64,000 nucleotides of DNA from Deltaproteobacteria bacterium (GTDB lineage Bacteria; Myxococcota_A; UBA9160; UBA6930), in assembly GCA_029261795.1 (NCBI GenBank), contig JAJDAP010000003.1, positions 1 through 64,000 of the forward strand. The letters run 5' to 3'. Below, piece by piece: positions 55,597-63,359 of this stretch (within the stretch, counting starts at the first letter, position 1; each line of letters starts with the position of its first letter). The notes under the pieces are model-generated. The model worked only from the letters and a program-made list of their open reading frames with translations, ran no database searches and was not told where the DNA came from. The position numbers were made by a program, and so were the translations under genes.

Positions 55597-56312
55597 TGGT
55601 GGTCCGCAACTTCTGGATCTGGGGCGTCCTGTTCGCGCTCGTGCTGGCGTTGCCCGCGAGTGCCGACGAAACCGAGGATCCGTGGCGAGGCCTGAACGAG
55701 GGCACCCACGCGTTCAACGAAGGCCTCGACCGGTATTTCCTCGAGCCGATCGCCACGGGCTACGACTTCGTGGTGCCAGAACTGCTGCAGGACGGTGTCG
55801 AGAATTTCTTCGGCAACCTGCTGGTTCCCCGCACAGTGCTGAACGATCTGCTCCAGGGCGACCTCGGCCCCGCAGCCAAGCACACCGGCCGTTTCGCAGT
55901 GAATACAACGGTAGGCATTGCCGGTCTCATCGATGTGGCAAGCCGCTTCGGCATGGGACATGACCCCGAGGACTTCGGGCAGACCCTCGGTCGCTGGGGC
56001 GTCGCGCCTGGACCCTATCTGGTCCTGCCCGTGCTCGGCCCCTCGACGGTCCGGGACACCGTGGCCTTGCCGCTCGACTACGCTGCCAATCCTGCTTTCT
56101 GGGTAGACGAGGGCGTGATCACGGCGGGCGCGACCGCGCTCAGCATCACCAACCTGCGAGCCGGCGCCCTGGAGGAAGTCGCCGACAACCGGGCTTCGGC
56201 GATCAACTACTATGTCTTCATTCGCGACGCCTACCTGCAGAACCGCGCCAAGAACGTCGGCGAGGGTGCGGTGGCCACCGACGATGACCTCTACGACACT
56301 GACGATCTATAG
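55596..56312 (+). CDS. mlaA: MlaA/VacJ-family lipid-removal protein without a lipobox
   Basis: 238 residues from ATG at 55596, overlapping the mlaD stop (TGATG); a GTG at 55593 adds one residue. Typical MlaA sequence is present: DPWRGLNEGTHAFNEGLDRYFLEPIATGYDFVVP, NFFGNLLVPRTVLNDLLQGD, GRFAVNTTVGIAGLIDVASRFGM, EDFGQTLGRWGVAPGPYLVLPVLGPSTVRD. MlaA takes misplaced phospholipids from the outer leaflet. The signal sequence (WIWGVLFALVLALPASA) has no cysteine, so unlike E. coli VacJ this copy should not be lipid-anchored. Confidence 0.9.
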   Translation: MVVRNFWIWGVLFALVLALPASADETEDPWRGLNEGTHAFNEGLDRYFLEPIATGYDFVVPELLQDGVENFFGNLLVPRTVLNDLLQGDLGPAAKHTGRFAVNTTVGIAGLIDVASRFGMGHDPEDFGQTLGRWGVAPGPYLVLPVLGPSTVRDTVALPLDYAANPAFWVDEGVITAGATALSITNLRAGALEEVADNRASAINYYVFIRDAYLQNRAKNVGEGAVATDDDLYDTDDL

Positions 56313-56322
56313 GACCCCCATC

Positions 56323-56994
56323 ATGCGCGTTCCCCTGCACTTCTTCCTGCTCTTCATGCTGCTGGTACCGGCGGCCGCGAACGCCGAGCCGACTTCCGAC
56401 GCGCGCCAGACCATCGACGCGACCGTCGCTGCGGTTCTCGCCGTCCTCGGCGACGATGCGCTTTCCTACGATGAGAAGCGGGGCAAGATCGAAGCCGTCG
56501 CGCTCGAGCGCTTCGATTTCGAGACGATGTCCAAGCTGGTGTTGAAGCGAGACTGGCGGAAATTCTCCGACGCCCAGAAGGCCGAGTTCGTCGAAGCCTT
56601 CCGCACCTACCTGGCCACCAGTTACGGCAGTCGCATCACCCGCTACAACCAGGAAGCCATCGAGATGGCCGGCGAACGCCTCGAGCAGCGCGGCGACGTC
56701 ACGGTCCTCACCAGGATCAAGGGCGGCAGCGCCGACGGGGTGGAGATCGACTATCGCGTCCGCAATCGCGAGGAGCGCTGGCGCATCATCGACGTCGTGA
56801 TCGAGGGCATCAGTCTGGTCTCGAACTTCCGTTCGCAGTTCGCCGACGTCCTGCAGCAGGGGGGGGCCACGGAACTGCTGAGCCGACTCCAGCAAAAGAA
56901 CGCCGAAGCCGCAGCCAGCACGGCTGGGGACCCCGAGCAAGTTGCCGAGCCGGGCCCGACCGAAGAAGAGCCACGGACCAGCGCTGGAAGCTAG
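56323..56994 (+). CDS. mlaC: MlaC-type periplasmic phospholipid carrier
   Basis: 223 residues from ATG at 56323, with signal peptide VPLHFFLLFMLLVPAAANA. The MlaC fold is indicated by VALERFDFETMSKLVLKRDWRKFSDAQKAEFVEAFRTYLATSYGSRI and the VEIDYRVRNREERWRIIDVVIEGISLVSNFRSQF signature. It ferries phospholipids between MlaA and MlaD. The C-terminal 30 residues are an Ala/Glu/Pro-rich tail not usual in the family. The stop overlaps the convergent DAHP synthase gene by 4 bp. Confidence 0.92.
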   Translation: MRVPLHFFLLFMLLVPAAANAEPTSDARQTIDATVAAVLAVLGDDALSYDEKRGKIEAVALERFDFETMSKLVLKRDWRKFSDAQKAEFVEAFRTYLATSYGSRITRYNQEAIEMAGERLEQRGDVTVLTRIKGGSADGVEIDYRVRNREERWRIIDVVIEGISLVSNFRSQFADVLQQGGATELLSRLQQKNAEAAASTAGDPEQVAEPGPTEEEPRTSAGS

Positions 56995-58043
56995 GCGTCC
57001 CGCCGCGCGCGAACGGCCTTGGCCAGTGCCTCGAAGACGGGCACCGAGCGTTCCCAGCCCATGCACTTGTCCGTGATGGATTTTCCGCGCACGGCATCCG
57101 CGGACCAGCCCTGATTGCCATCCTCGAGGAAGCTCTCGAGCATCACGCCGAAGATGGCCCGGTCGCCGGCCGCCAGTTGCGCCGCAACCGCGTCGGCAAC
57201 GGCCGGCTGCTTCTCGTGATCCTTGCCGCTGTTGGCATGGGAGCAGTCGATCATGATCCTGCGAGCCAGCTTGGCCGCGTCGAGTGAATCGCCGACAGCG
57301 AGAATCGATGCCGCGTCGAAATTGGGCCCCGAGCTACCGCCGCGCAGGATGACGTGGGTATCGGGGTTTCCCGTGGTCGCCACGATCGCGGCGACCCCTT
57401 GCTTCGTGACCGAGAGAAAGCGGTGCTGACCCTTCGCGGCACCGATCGCATCGATCGCGACCTGGACGTTGCCATCGGTGGCGTTCTTGAAACCGACGGG
57501 CATCGACAACCCCGATGCCAGCTCGCGGTGGACCTGACTCTCGGTCGTGCGAGCGCCGATCGCACCCCACGAGACCAGATCCGCCAGGAACTGCGGAGAG
57601 ATCGGATCGAGGAACTCACATCCCACCGGTAGCCCGCGGTCCGTCACATCCAACAGGAACTGACGGCCGATTCGCAGGCCCTCGTTGATCGAGAAGCTCT
57701 CGTCGATGCTGGGATCGTTGATGAGGCCCTTCCAACCGACCGTGGTGCGCGGCTTCTCGAAGTAGGCGCGCATCACGATCAACAGGTCGTCACTGGTGCG
57801 GGCTGCGAGATCGGCCAGCCGATCGGCATATTCGAGCGCGGCCGCCGGGTCGTGGATGGAGCAGGGGCCCGCCACCACCAACAAGCGATCGTCCTCTCCA
57901 TGGAGCACCCGTGCCGTTGCGGCGCGGCCCTGGGCGACCACTTCGGATCGCTTCTCGCCGATTGGCAACTCCTCCATCAGGATGGCGGGCGGGAGCAGCG
58001 GACGGAGGTCTTGGATGCGAAGGTCGTCGGTCTCGAAGATCAT
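56991..58043 (-). CDS. aroG: 3-deoxy-7-phosphoheptulonate (DAHP) synthase, AroG type
   Basis: 350 residues, the length of class I-alpha DAHP synthases. Signatures are VVAGPCSIHDPAAALEYA, MRAYFEKPRTTVGWKGLINDP, GARTTESQVHRELASGLSMPVGFKNATDG, ILRGGSSGPNF and MIDCSHANSGKDHEKQ. It condenses phosphoenolpyruvate with erythrose 4-phosphate at the head of the shikimate pathway. E. coli-type isozymes are feedback-inhibited by an aromatic amino acid; which one applies here cannot be told. A TAGATT hexamer lies 9 nt before the ATG. Confidence 0.93.
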   Translation of the reverse strand: MIFETDDLRIQDLRPLLPPAILMEELPIGEKRSEVVAQGRAATARVLHGEDDRLLVVAGPCSIHDPAAALEYADRLADLAARTSDDLLIVMRAYFEKPRTTVGWKGLINDPSIDESFSINEGLRIGRQFLLDVTDRGLPVGCEFLDPISPQFLADLVSWGAIGARTTESQVHRELASGLSMPVGFKNATDGNVQVAIDAIGAAKGQHRFLSVTKQGVAAIVATTGNPDTHVILRGGSSGPNFDAASILAVGDSLDAAKLARRIMIDCSHANSGKDHEKQPAVADAVAAQLAAGDRAIFGVMLESFLEDGNQGWSADAVRGKSITDKCMGWERSVPVFEALAKAVRARRDA

Positions 58044-58052
58044 GGGTCGGGG

Positions 58053-58058
58053 AATCTA
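58053..58058 (-). promoter_or_regulatory. Candidate -10 element with a near-zero leader
   Basis: TAGATT on the minus strand ends 9 nt before the ATG at 58043, with no Shine-Dalgarno. The leader would be about 2-3 nt. Confidence 0.35.
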
Positions 58059-58203
58059 GAACGCGGGTTGCTGAGCGCCAGTCGGCCCGCCGGCCGAGCT
58101 CGGGCAGCCAGCGGCAGCCTGGCCGGCATCGAAGCGCGAATGCTCGCTTTTTCTTGGCCGAGTACCTCAGGCGAGGCGCCGTTTCGACCGATACGAGCGG
58201 ACC

Positions 58204-59850
58204 ATGAGCCAGGCACCGCCGGTACCGTTGTTGGGGCGCATCGCGCTCCATCTCAAACTGATCACGATGGAGCAGCTGAGTGAGGCGACCCGCCTACAAG
58301 GCAAATCCGGGGGATCGAAGAACCTCGGAGCGATCCTGATCGAGCTGGGCCACCTGAACGAGAGTCAGCTTCAGGAAGTGCTTCGCGCCCGCCAACAGGT
58401 CGTGGCGCGCGCCAGGGCCAAGCAGGCGATTCAGCAAGCCGACGCCCAGCCGGAGGTTCCGCCGGCGGCCAAGCCCGCTCCCGCCCAGGCCAAGCCGCCG
58501 CCGACGCCGCCCGCGGTGCCGGTGGCGAAACCGGCCCCCACTCCTCCGGAGAGCGGGTCCCTGTTCGGTGACGACGAGCAGGAGCCGCCCGTTGCCGAAT
58601 CGCAGCCGCCGAGCGACGAGCCTCCGGGCCTCGAGCTGAGTGCGGATGCCGAACCGGTGCCCGAACTCGGGGAGTCGACGGGCCAACCGATGGCTGCGAT
58701 GGAGCCGGACGCCATCGACCTCTCAGCGGATTCGGACCCGGTTCCTTCCCCCGCTGCAGCGCCGCAAGCGAGCGCGGGTGTCAGCGCTGGGCCCTCTGGA
58801 ACTGCCGACGATCTGGTTGCGGTTCTGCGAAACGGGTTCGAGAAAGGCGCGAGTGACATTCACATCCACGCGGGCAGCCCGATGCGCCTGCGCTTGAATG
58901 GCCGTTTCGAAGCCGTGGACGACCAGCCCGTGGCGCCCGAGGTCAGCGAGCGGATGGTGCGTTCCGCGCTCGACCCCGTGCAGATGGCCCAGTTCGACGA
59001 GCACGGGGAGCTCGACTTCGCCTACAGCGTCCCGGGGCTGGGCCGCTTCCGCACCAACGTATTCCGGCAGCAGCACGGGATCGACGGCGTGTTCCGCTCG
59101 ATTCCTGGCGAAGTGCCGAGCCTCAACGAGTTGGGGTTGCCGAACTCGCTGGCCAAGTTCACGAACTTCCATCAGGGCCTGGTGCTCGTCACCGGTCCTG
59201 CGAACTGCGGCAAGTCGTCGACGATGGCGGCCATGGTCGATCTCATCAACGAGGAACGGCGCGAACACATCCTCACGGTCGAGGATCCGATCGAGTACCT
59301 GCATCCCTCGAAGCGTTGCCTCGTCAACCAGCGCAACGTGGGGCCGCACACGGAATCCTTCGCCCGCGCGCTGCGCGGTGCACTGAGAGAAGATCCCGAC
59401 GTCATCGTGATTGGCGAGTTGCGCGACCTGGAGACGATTTCGCTCGCTCTTACCGCGGCCGAGACCGGACACCTCGTGCTCGGCACGCTGCACACGAATA
59501 GCGCCATCCGCACCCTGAACCGGATCATCGGCGTCTTCCCGGCGGATCAGCAGGAGCAGATCCGCAACATGGTGTCGGAGTCTCTACGCGCCGTGATTTC
59601 CCAGCGCCTGGTGCCGACGGCCGATGGAAGCCGCCGTGTGCCCGCGCTCGAAGTCCTCGTCAACAACATGGCGATCGGCAACCTGATCCGCGAGAACAAG
59701 ACCTTCCAGATCTTCTCGATTCTCCAGACCGGCGCTTCCCACGGCATGTGTCTGCTCGACGAGAGTCTGAACCAGCTCATCGCCGACGGGACGATCACGA
59801 AGGAGGCCGCCCTCCTCCACTGTGACGATCCGACCCGGATTCGAGGTTAG
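58204..59850 (+). CDS. PilT-like ATPase with MshE-type N-terminal domain and Pro/Ala linker
   Basis: 548 residues. Residues 8-65 resemble the MshEN/GspE-N helical domain (LLGRIALHLKLITMEQLSEATRLQ, LGAILIELGHLNESQLQEVL). Then comes a Pro/Ala/Glu-rich linker of about 140 residues, followed by a full PilT core from about 205. VLVTGPANCGKSSTMAAMVDL is the Walker A with Ala-Asn-Cys in place of the usual Thr-Gly-Ser, still fitting GxxxxGKS. EDPIEYLHP, LREDPDVIVIGELRDLETI and LHTNSAIRTLNRII are also present. It is probably a retraction-type ATPase paralogue. PilT follows 2 bp later. Confidence 0.85.
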   Translation: MSQAPPVPLLGRIALHLKLITMEQLSEATRLQGKSGGSKNLGAILIELGHLNESQLQEVLRARQQVVARARAKQAIQQADAQPEVPPAAKPAPAQAKPPPTPPAVPVAKPAPTPPESGSLFGDDEQEPPVAESQPPSDEPPGLELSADAEPVPELGESTGQPMAAMEPDAIDLSADSDPVPSPAAAPQASAGVSAGPSGTADDLVAVLRNGFEKGASDIHIHAGSPMRLRLNGRFEAVDDQPVAPEVSERMVRSALDPVQMAQFDEHGELDFAYSVPGLGRFRTNVFRQQHGIDGVFRSIPGEVPSLNELGLPNSLAKFTNFHQGLVLVTGPANCGKSSTMAAMVDLINEERREHILTVEDPIEYLHPSKRCLVNQRNVGPHTESFARALRGALREDPDVIVIGELRDLETISLALTAAETGHLVLGTLHTNSAIRTLNRIIGVFPADQQEQIRNMVSESLRAVISQRLVPTADGSRRVPALEVLVNNMAIGNLIRENKTFQIFSILQTGASHGMCLLDESLNQLIADGTITKEAALLHCDDPTRIRG

Positions 59851-59852
59851 TC

Positions 59853-60917
59853 ATGGCCGAAATCGACGCCCTCCTTCGCACCCTGAAGGAAAAGGGAGGC
59901 TCTGACCTCCACCTCTCCTCCGGCCTCGAACCGCGCATCCGCGTTCATGGAGAACTCGAAGCGCTCGAAGGGCGTGGCGTCCTCAAGGCGGACGAACTTT
60001 CGGCGCTGCTGGAGCCGATTGCCTCGGCTCGCAACTGGACCGACTTCGAGGAAGACAACGATCTCGACTTCGCCTACGGACTGGAAGGCGTGGCGCGATT
60101 TCGTGCCAACTACTTCCGCCAGGAAAACGGCCCTGGAGCCGTATTCCGGATCATCCCCGAAGAGATCCACTCGGTCGAGGATCTGAAGCTTCCCGAGGCG
60201 ATCTCGAGTCTTGCCAACCTGAACTCGGGCCTCGTCGTCGTGACCGGTCCGACCGGCTCGGGCAAGTCGACCACGCTGGCCGCGATCATCAACAAGATCA
60301 ATACCGAAACCTCGAAACACATCGTGACGATCGAGGACCCCGTCGAGTTCGTACACCGCAACAAGATGTCCGTGCTCTCGCATCGGGAGGTCGGCGTACA
60401 CTCGAAGGGGTTCGCACCGGCGCTTCGGGCCGCCGCTCGCCAGGATGCCGACGTCGTGCTGGTCGGCGAAATGCGTGACCGCGAGACCATCGGCATGGCG
60501 ATCACGGCCGCCGAGATGGGAATGCTCGTCTTTGGCACGCTGCACACGAACAGCGCCGCAAAGACGATCGACCGCATCATCGACGCGTTTCCGGCGAGCG
60601 AGCAGCCGCAGGTCCGAATCAGCCTCTCGGAGTCCGTTTCGGCGATCGTGGCCCAACTGCTGCTGCCAACCGCCGATGGCAAGGGCCGCGTCGCCGTCAA
60701 CGAAATCCTGCTGCGTACTTCCGGGCTTCCCAACGTCATCCGCGAGGGCAACACCCGCATGATCAGCTCGATCATCCAGGCCGGCAAGAGCGAGGGGATG
60801 CAAGGCATGGACGACGCCCTGTTCGAGCTCGTCGAAAAGAAGCGCATCTCGCCCCGCGACGCCTTCATGAAAGCAGGGGAAAAGGCCCGCTTCGAGGGCC
60901 TCGTCACCGGCGACTAG
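59853..60917 (+). CDS. pilT: Type IV pilus retraction ATPase PilT
   Basis: 354 residues, standard PilT length. VVVTGPTGSGKSTTLAAIINKIN is Walker A, EDPVEFVH the Asp box, ARQDADVVLVGEMRDRETIGMAITAAEMG the Walker B region, and LHTNSAAKTIDRIIDAFPASEQ the His box. The C-terminal AIVAQLLLP variant replaces the usual AIISQ.L. The N-terminus is the PAS-like domain (GGSDLHLSSGLEPRIRVHGELE). It depolymerises pili for twitching. It forms a two-gene operon with the longer paralogue, so the two may form mixed motors. Confidence 0.92.
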   Translation: MAEIDALLRTLKEKGGSDLHLSSGLEPRIRVHGELEALEGRGVLKADELSALLEPIASARNWTDFEEDNDLDFAYGLEGVARFRANYFRQENGPGAVFRIIPEEIHSVEDLKLPEAISSLANLNSGLVVVTGPTGSGKSTTLAAIINKINTETSKHIVTIEDPVEFVHRNKMSVLSHREVGVHSKGFAPALRAAARQDADVVLVGEMRDRETIGMAITAAEMGMLVFGTLHTNSAAKTIDRIIDAFPASEQPQVRISLSESVSAIVAQLLLPTADGKGRVAVNEILLRTSGLPNVIREGNTRMISSIIQAGKSEGMQGMDDALFELVEKKRISPRDAFMKAGEKARFEGLVTGD

Positions 60918-60944
60918 CAGCGAGCCGTCGTCTACCTGCTAGTC
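60912..60944. terminator. Bidirectional hairpin between convergent pilT and lspA
   Basis: GACTAGCAG (60912-60920) pairs perfectly with CTGCTAGTC (60936-60944) around a 15-nt loop. The arms include both stop codons, so it can serve both transcripts. There is no T-run. Confidence 0.45.
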
Positions 60945-61448
60945 CACAACGCCGACACGCTCGGGTTCGCGCGGGGTTCGCCACATCATCCACATCAGGA
61001 TGGCGGCGCCGGCCATCACGGCCACGTCGGCGACGTTGAAGATGCCGGTGTGGATCGGGCCGACACCGAGGCGGACGAAGTCCGTCACGACGCCACCGTA
61101 GATGACGCGATCGATCCAGTTCCCGAGGCCTCCGCCGACCAGGAGGGCCAGGGCGATGGCGGCGGATCGGCCGCGCAGCCCGGAGCGGACGAGACTGACG
61201 CAGAGCACGAGCAGGATCACGGGCACGGTGAAGACGAAGAACAGGGTGCGAACGCCGGCCGGAAGCGAGTCGCCGAGGCTGAGGAAGCCGCCCGGGTTCC
61301 CGACCAGCTCGAAGCGAACCGTGTCGGCGGCATAGGAAATCGGCGGCAGGCCCGCGAGCTGCTCGCGCGCCAGCGACTTGCTGACCTGATCGCAGCCGAC
61401 ACAGGCCAGCAGGACGATCAGGAACAGCAGCGCGTTGCGGGTGTTCAT
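60939..61448 (-). CDS. lspA: Lipoprotein signal peptidase II
   Basis: 169 residues from ATG at 61448, with four membrane helices. The catalytic aspartates are in GGGLGNWIDRVIYGGVVTDFVRL and FNVADVAVMAG. CDQVSKSLAREQL at the end of helix 1 and ELVGNPGGFLSLG are the other family blocks; the latter has Pro-Gly-Gly where NxGAAFG is usual. It removes signal peptides from prolipoproteins in the inner membrane. Clients in this window would include the lipoproteins at 13943 and 61518. A TAGAAT hexamer at 61474-61479 is a possible -10. Confidence 0.9.
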   Translation of the reverse strand: MNTRNALLFLIVLLACVGCDQVSKSLAREQLAGLPPISYAADTVRFELVGNPGGFLSLGDSLPAGVRTLFFVFTVPVILLVLCVSLVRSGLRGRSAAIALALLVGGGLGNWIDRVIYGGVVTDFVRLGVGPIHTGIFNVADVAVMAGAAILMWMMWRTPREPERVGVVD

Positions 61449-61517
61449 CGAGATTCGCTCATCACCGGATTCTAGGCGTAGGAGACCCGTTCGCACCCGG
61501 GTGCTAAGCCCCGGGTC

Positions 61518-63335
61518 ATGTCCCGACGAACCCCGGTCAGCCTCGCGCTCGTTTCCCTGAGCTTCGTACTCCTCTCCTGCGGAAGCGACCCTGCCCCGCT
61601 CGCGGATCCGCTGTCGCGCCGGCAGGTGGCCGGCGGCGAGCTGATCGGGTCGGTGGAGGACGGCGTCCATGTCTGGCGAGGGATTCCCTTCGCCGCGCCG
61701 CCGGAAGGACCGCTCCGCTGGCGAGCGCCGCAGCCGGCTGCGGCCTGGTCCGGTCCGCGCGAGGCGCTCCGCCACGGCGCGGCCTGCCCTCAGCTCGATC
61801 AATCCGGCGAGCCGAGCGGTTCGGAGGATTGCCTGACCTTGAACATCTACGCCCCGGCCGTCGCCCCGAACGCCGTGCCGAGCGGCGCCGGCCGGCTGCC
61901 GGTGATGTTCTTCATCCACGGCGGCGGAAACACCATGGGCTCGGCCGAGGTCTATGACGGCTCACGACTGGCCCGCGAGAATGGCGTCGTCGTCGTCACG
62001 GTCCAGTATCGGCTCGGCGTCTTCGGTTGGTTTTCCCACGCGTCCCTGCGCGAATCGGCGCCAACTCCTGAGGACGCATCGGGAAACTTCGGCACCCTCG
62101 ATCTGATCCAGGCGCTCCGCTGGGCCCGCGACAACATCTCGAGTTTCGGTGGCGACCCCGAACGCGTCACGATCTTCGGTGAGTCGGCGGGCGGCGTGAA
62201 TGTCTTCTCGCTCCTGCTCGCGCCGAAAGCCAAGGGTCTCTTCCAGCGCGCCATCTCCGAGAGTGGCTTCGTCACGAGCTTCACCATGGCCGAAGCCGAG
62301 CACGCCAGCGACGCCGTCGTCGACAAAGGGCTGCCCGGCAGCGCCACGGACGTGATCCTCTCCCTGCTCGAGATCGACGGACGCGCCGATTCCCGCGAGG
62401 AGGCTCACGAAGTGCTGGCGGGCATGACGTCGGGCGAGATCGCCGAATGGCTGCGTGCCAAACCGGCGGACGAGATCTTCGCACCCTTCGAGGGGGCCGG
62501 GGGCGCTCTCGGGGCGATGTACTTCGCGCCCTTCATCTTTCGAGATGGCCATGTGCTGCTCGACATGGATCCACTCGAAGCGTTACGGACCGGCGCACAC
62601 CATCGCGTGCCGACCATCCTGGGAACCAATCGGGACGAGCACAAACTCTTTCTCGCGTTCACCTCGCCCCACGTCCGCCGGCTCGGACCGATCCCGATCG
62701 GCTTCGACGATGCCGAACGCTACGACGTGGTTGCCGAATACGGCTCGCGGATGTGGAAGGCCTCAGGGGCCGATGAACCGGCCAACGCGATGATCGCCGA
62801 CGAGGCACCCGGGGTCTTCGGCTATCGCTTCGACTGGGATGAGGAACCGAGCCTGTTAGGCGTCGATCTGGCCCGAATGATCGGGGCAGGTCACGCGATC
62901 GAACTCCTCTTCGTATTCGGTGGCACCGACACGGCGATCGCCCAGCGACTGTTCATCGAAGACGCCGCTTCCGCGGAGTTGCTGTCGCAGCAGATGCGGG
63001 GCTATTGGGCCGAGTTTGCCTCCAGCGGAAATCCGGGCCGCGGCCAGAGTGGAGCGTTGCCCCATTGGCCCGCCTGGCGCGCCACGAACCCCGAGTTCAT
63101 GGTCTTCGACAGCGCACGAGACGCGGGCCTGAGGCTTTCTGCCAAGACGGAAAGCGAAGCGGGAGTACTCGCGGCCGTTGCGACGGATCGGCGGCTGGCG
63201 AACGCCGAGGAGCGCTGCGAAATCTATGCGGGTTTCGTGCAGTGGAGCACGGCGATGACACCCGAGGAGTACGCGACGATCAACGCTGGCGAGTGCGGCG
63301 CGCACCCGATCGAGGCACGCACCCCGTTCGATTGA
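61518..63335 (+). CDS. Exported type B carboxylesterase, predicted lipoprotein
   Basis: 605 residues. The signal peptide ends in the lipobox LLSC (Cys21). The alpha/beta-hydrolase of the carboxylesterase/para-nitrobenzyl esterase family follows: VHVWRGIPFAAPPEGPLRWR, EDCLTLNIYAP, FFIHGGGNTMGS (oxyanion hole), FGESAGGVNVFSLLLAPKAKGLFQRAISESG (catalytic Ser in GESAG), TNRDEHKLF (acid) and GHAIELLFVFGG (catalytic His). It should hydrolyse carboxylic esters in the periplasm or at the outer membrane. Natural substrate unknown. It is transcribed divergently from lspA across a 69-bp gap. Confidence 0.88.
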   Translation: MSRRTPVSLALVSLSFVLLSCGSDPAPLADPLSRRQVAGGELIGSVEDGVHVWRGIPFAAPPEGPLRWRAPQPAAAWSGPREALRHGAACPQLDQSGEPSGSEDCLTLNIYAPAVAPNAVPSGAGRLPVMFFIHGGGNTMGSAEVYDGSRLARENGVVVVTVQYRLGVFGWFSHASLRESAPTPEDASGNFGTLDLIQALRWARDNISSFGGDPERVTIFGESAGGVNVFSLLLAPKAKGLFQRAISESGFVTSFTMAEAEHASDAVVDKGLPGSATDVILSLLEIDGRADSREEAHEVLAGMTSGEIAEWLRAKPADEIFAPFEGAGGALGAMYFAPFIFRDGHVLLDMDPLEALRTGAHHRVPTILGTNRDEHKLFLAFTSPHVRRLGPIPIGFDDAERYDVVAEYGSRMWKASGADEPANAMIADEAPGVFGYRFDWDEEPSLLGVDLARMIGAGHAIELLFVFGGTDTAIAQRLFIEDAASAELLSQQMRGYWAEFASSGNPGRGQSGALPHWPAWRATNPEFMVFDSARDAGLRLSAKTESEAGVLAAVATDRRLANAEERCEIYAGFVQWSTAMTPEEYATINAGECGAHPIEARTPFD

Positions 63336-63359
63336 TCCGAGGCGCACCGCGGCTCGCGA

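Noticed and set aside
59196..59230. The Walker A of the longer PilT paralogue (GPANCGKSS) as a broken motif.
   Set aside because: It still satisfies GxxxxGK[ST], and Walker B, Asp and His boxes are intact, so the ATPase is probably active.
61505..61510. TAAGCC 7 nt before the carboxylesterase ATG and TACGAG (58192-58197) 6 nt before the gene at 58204 as leaderless -10 boxes.
   Set aside because: Both lack the final T of TAnnnT, so I did not count them in support of the class.
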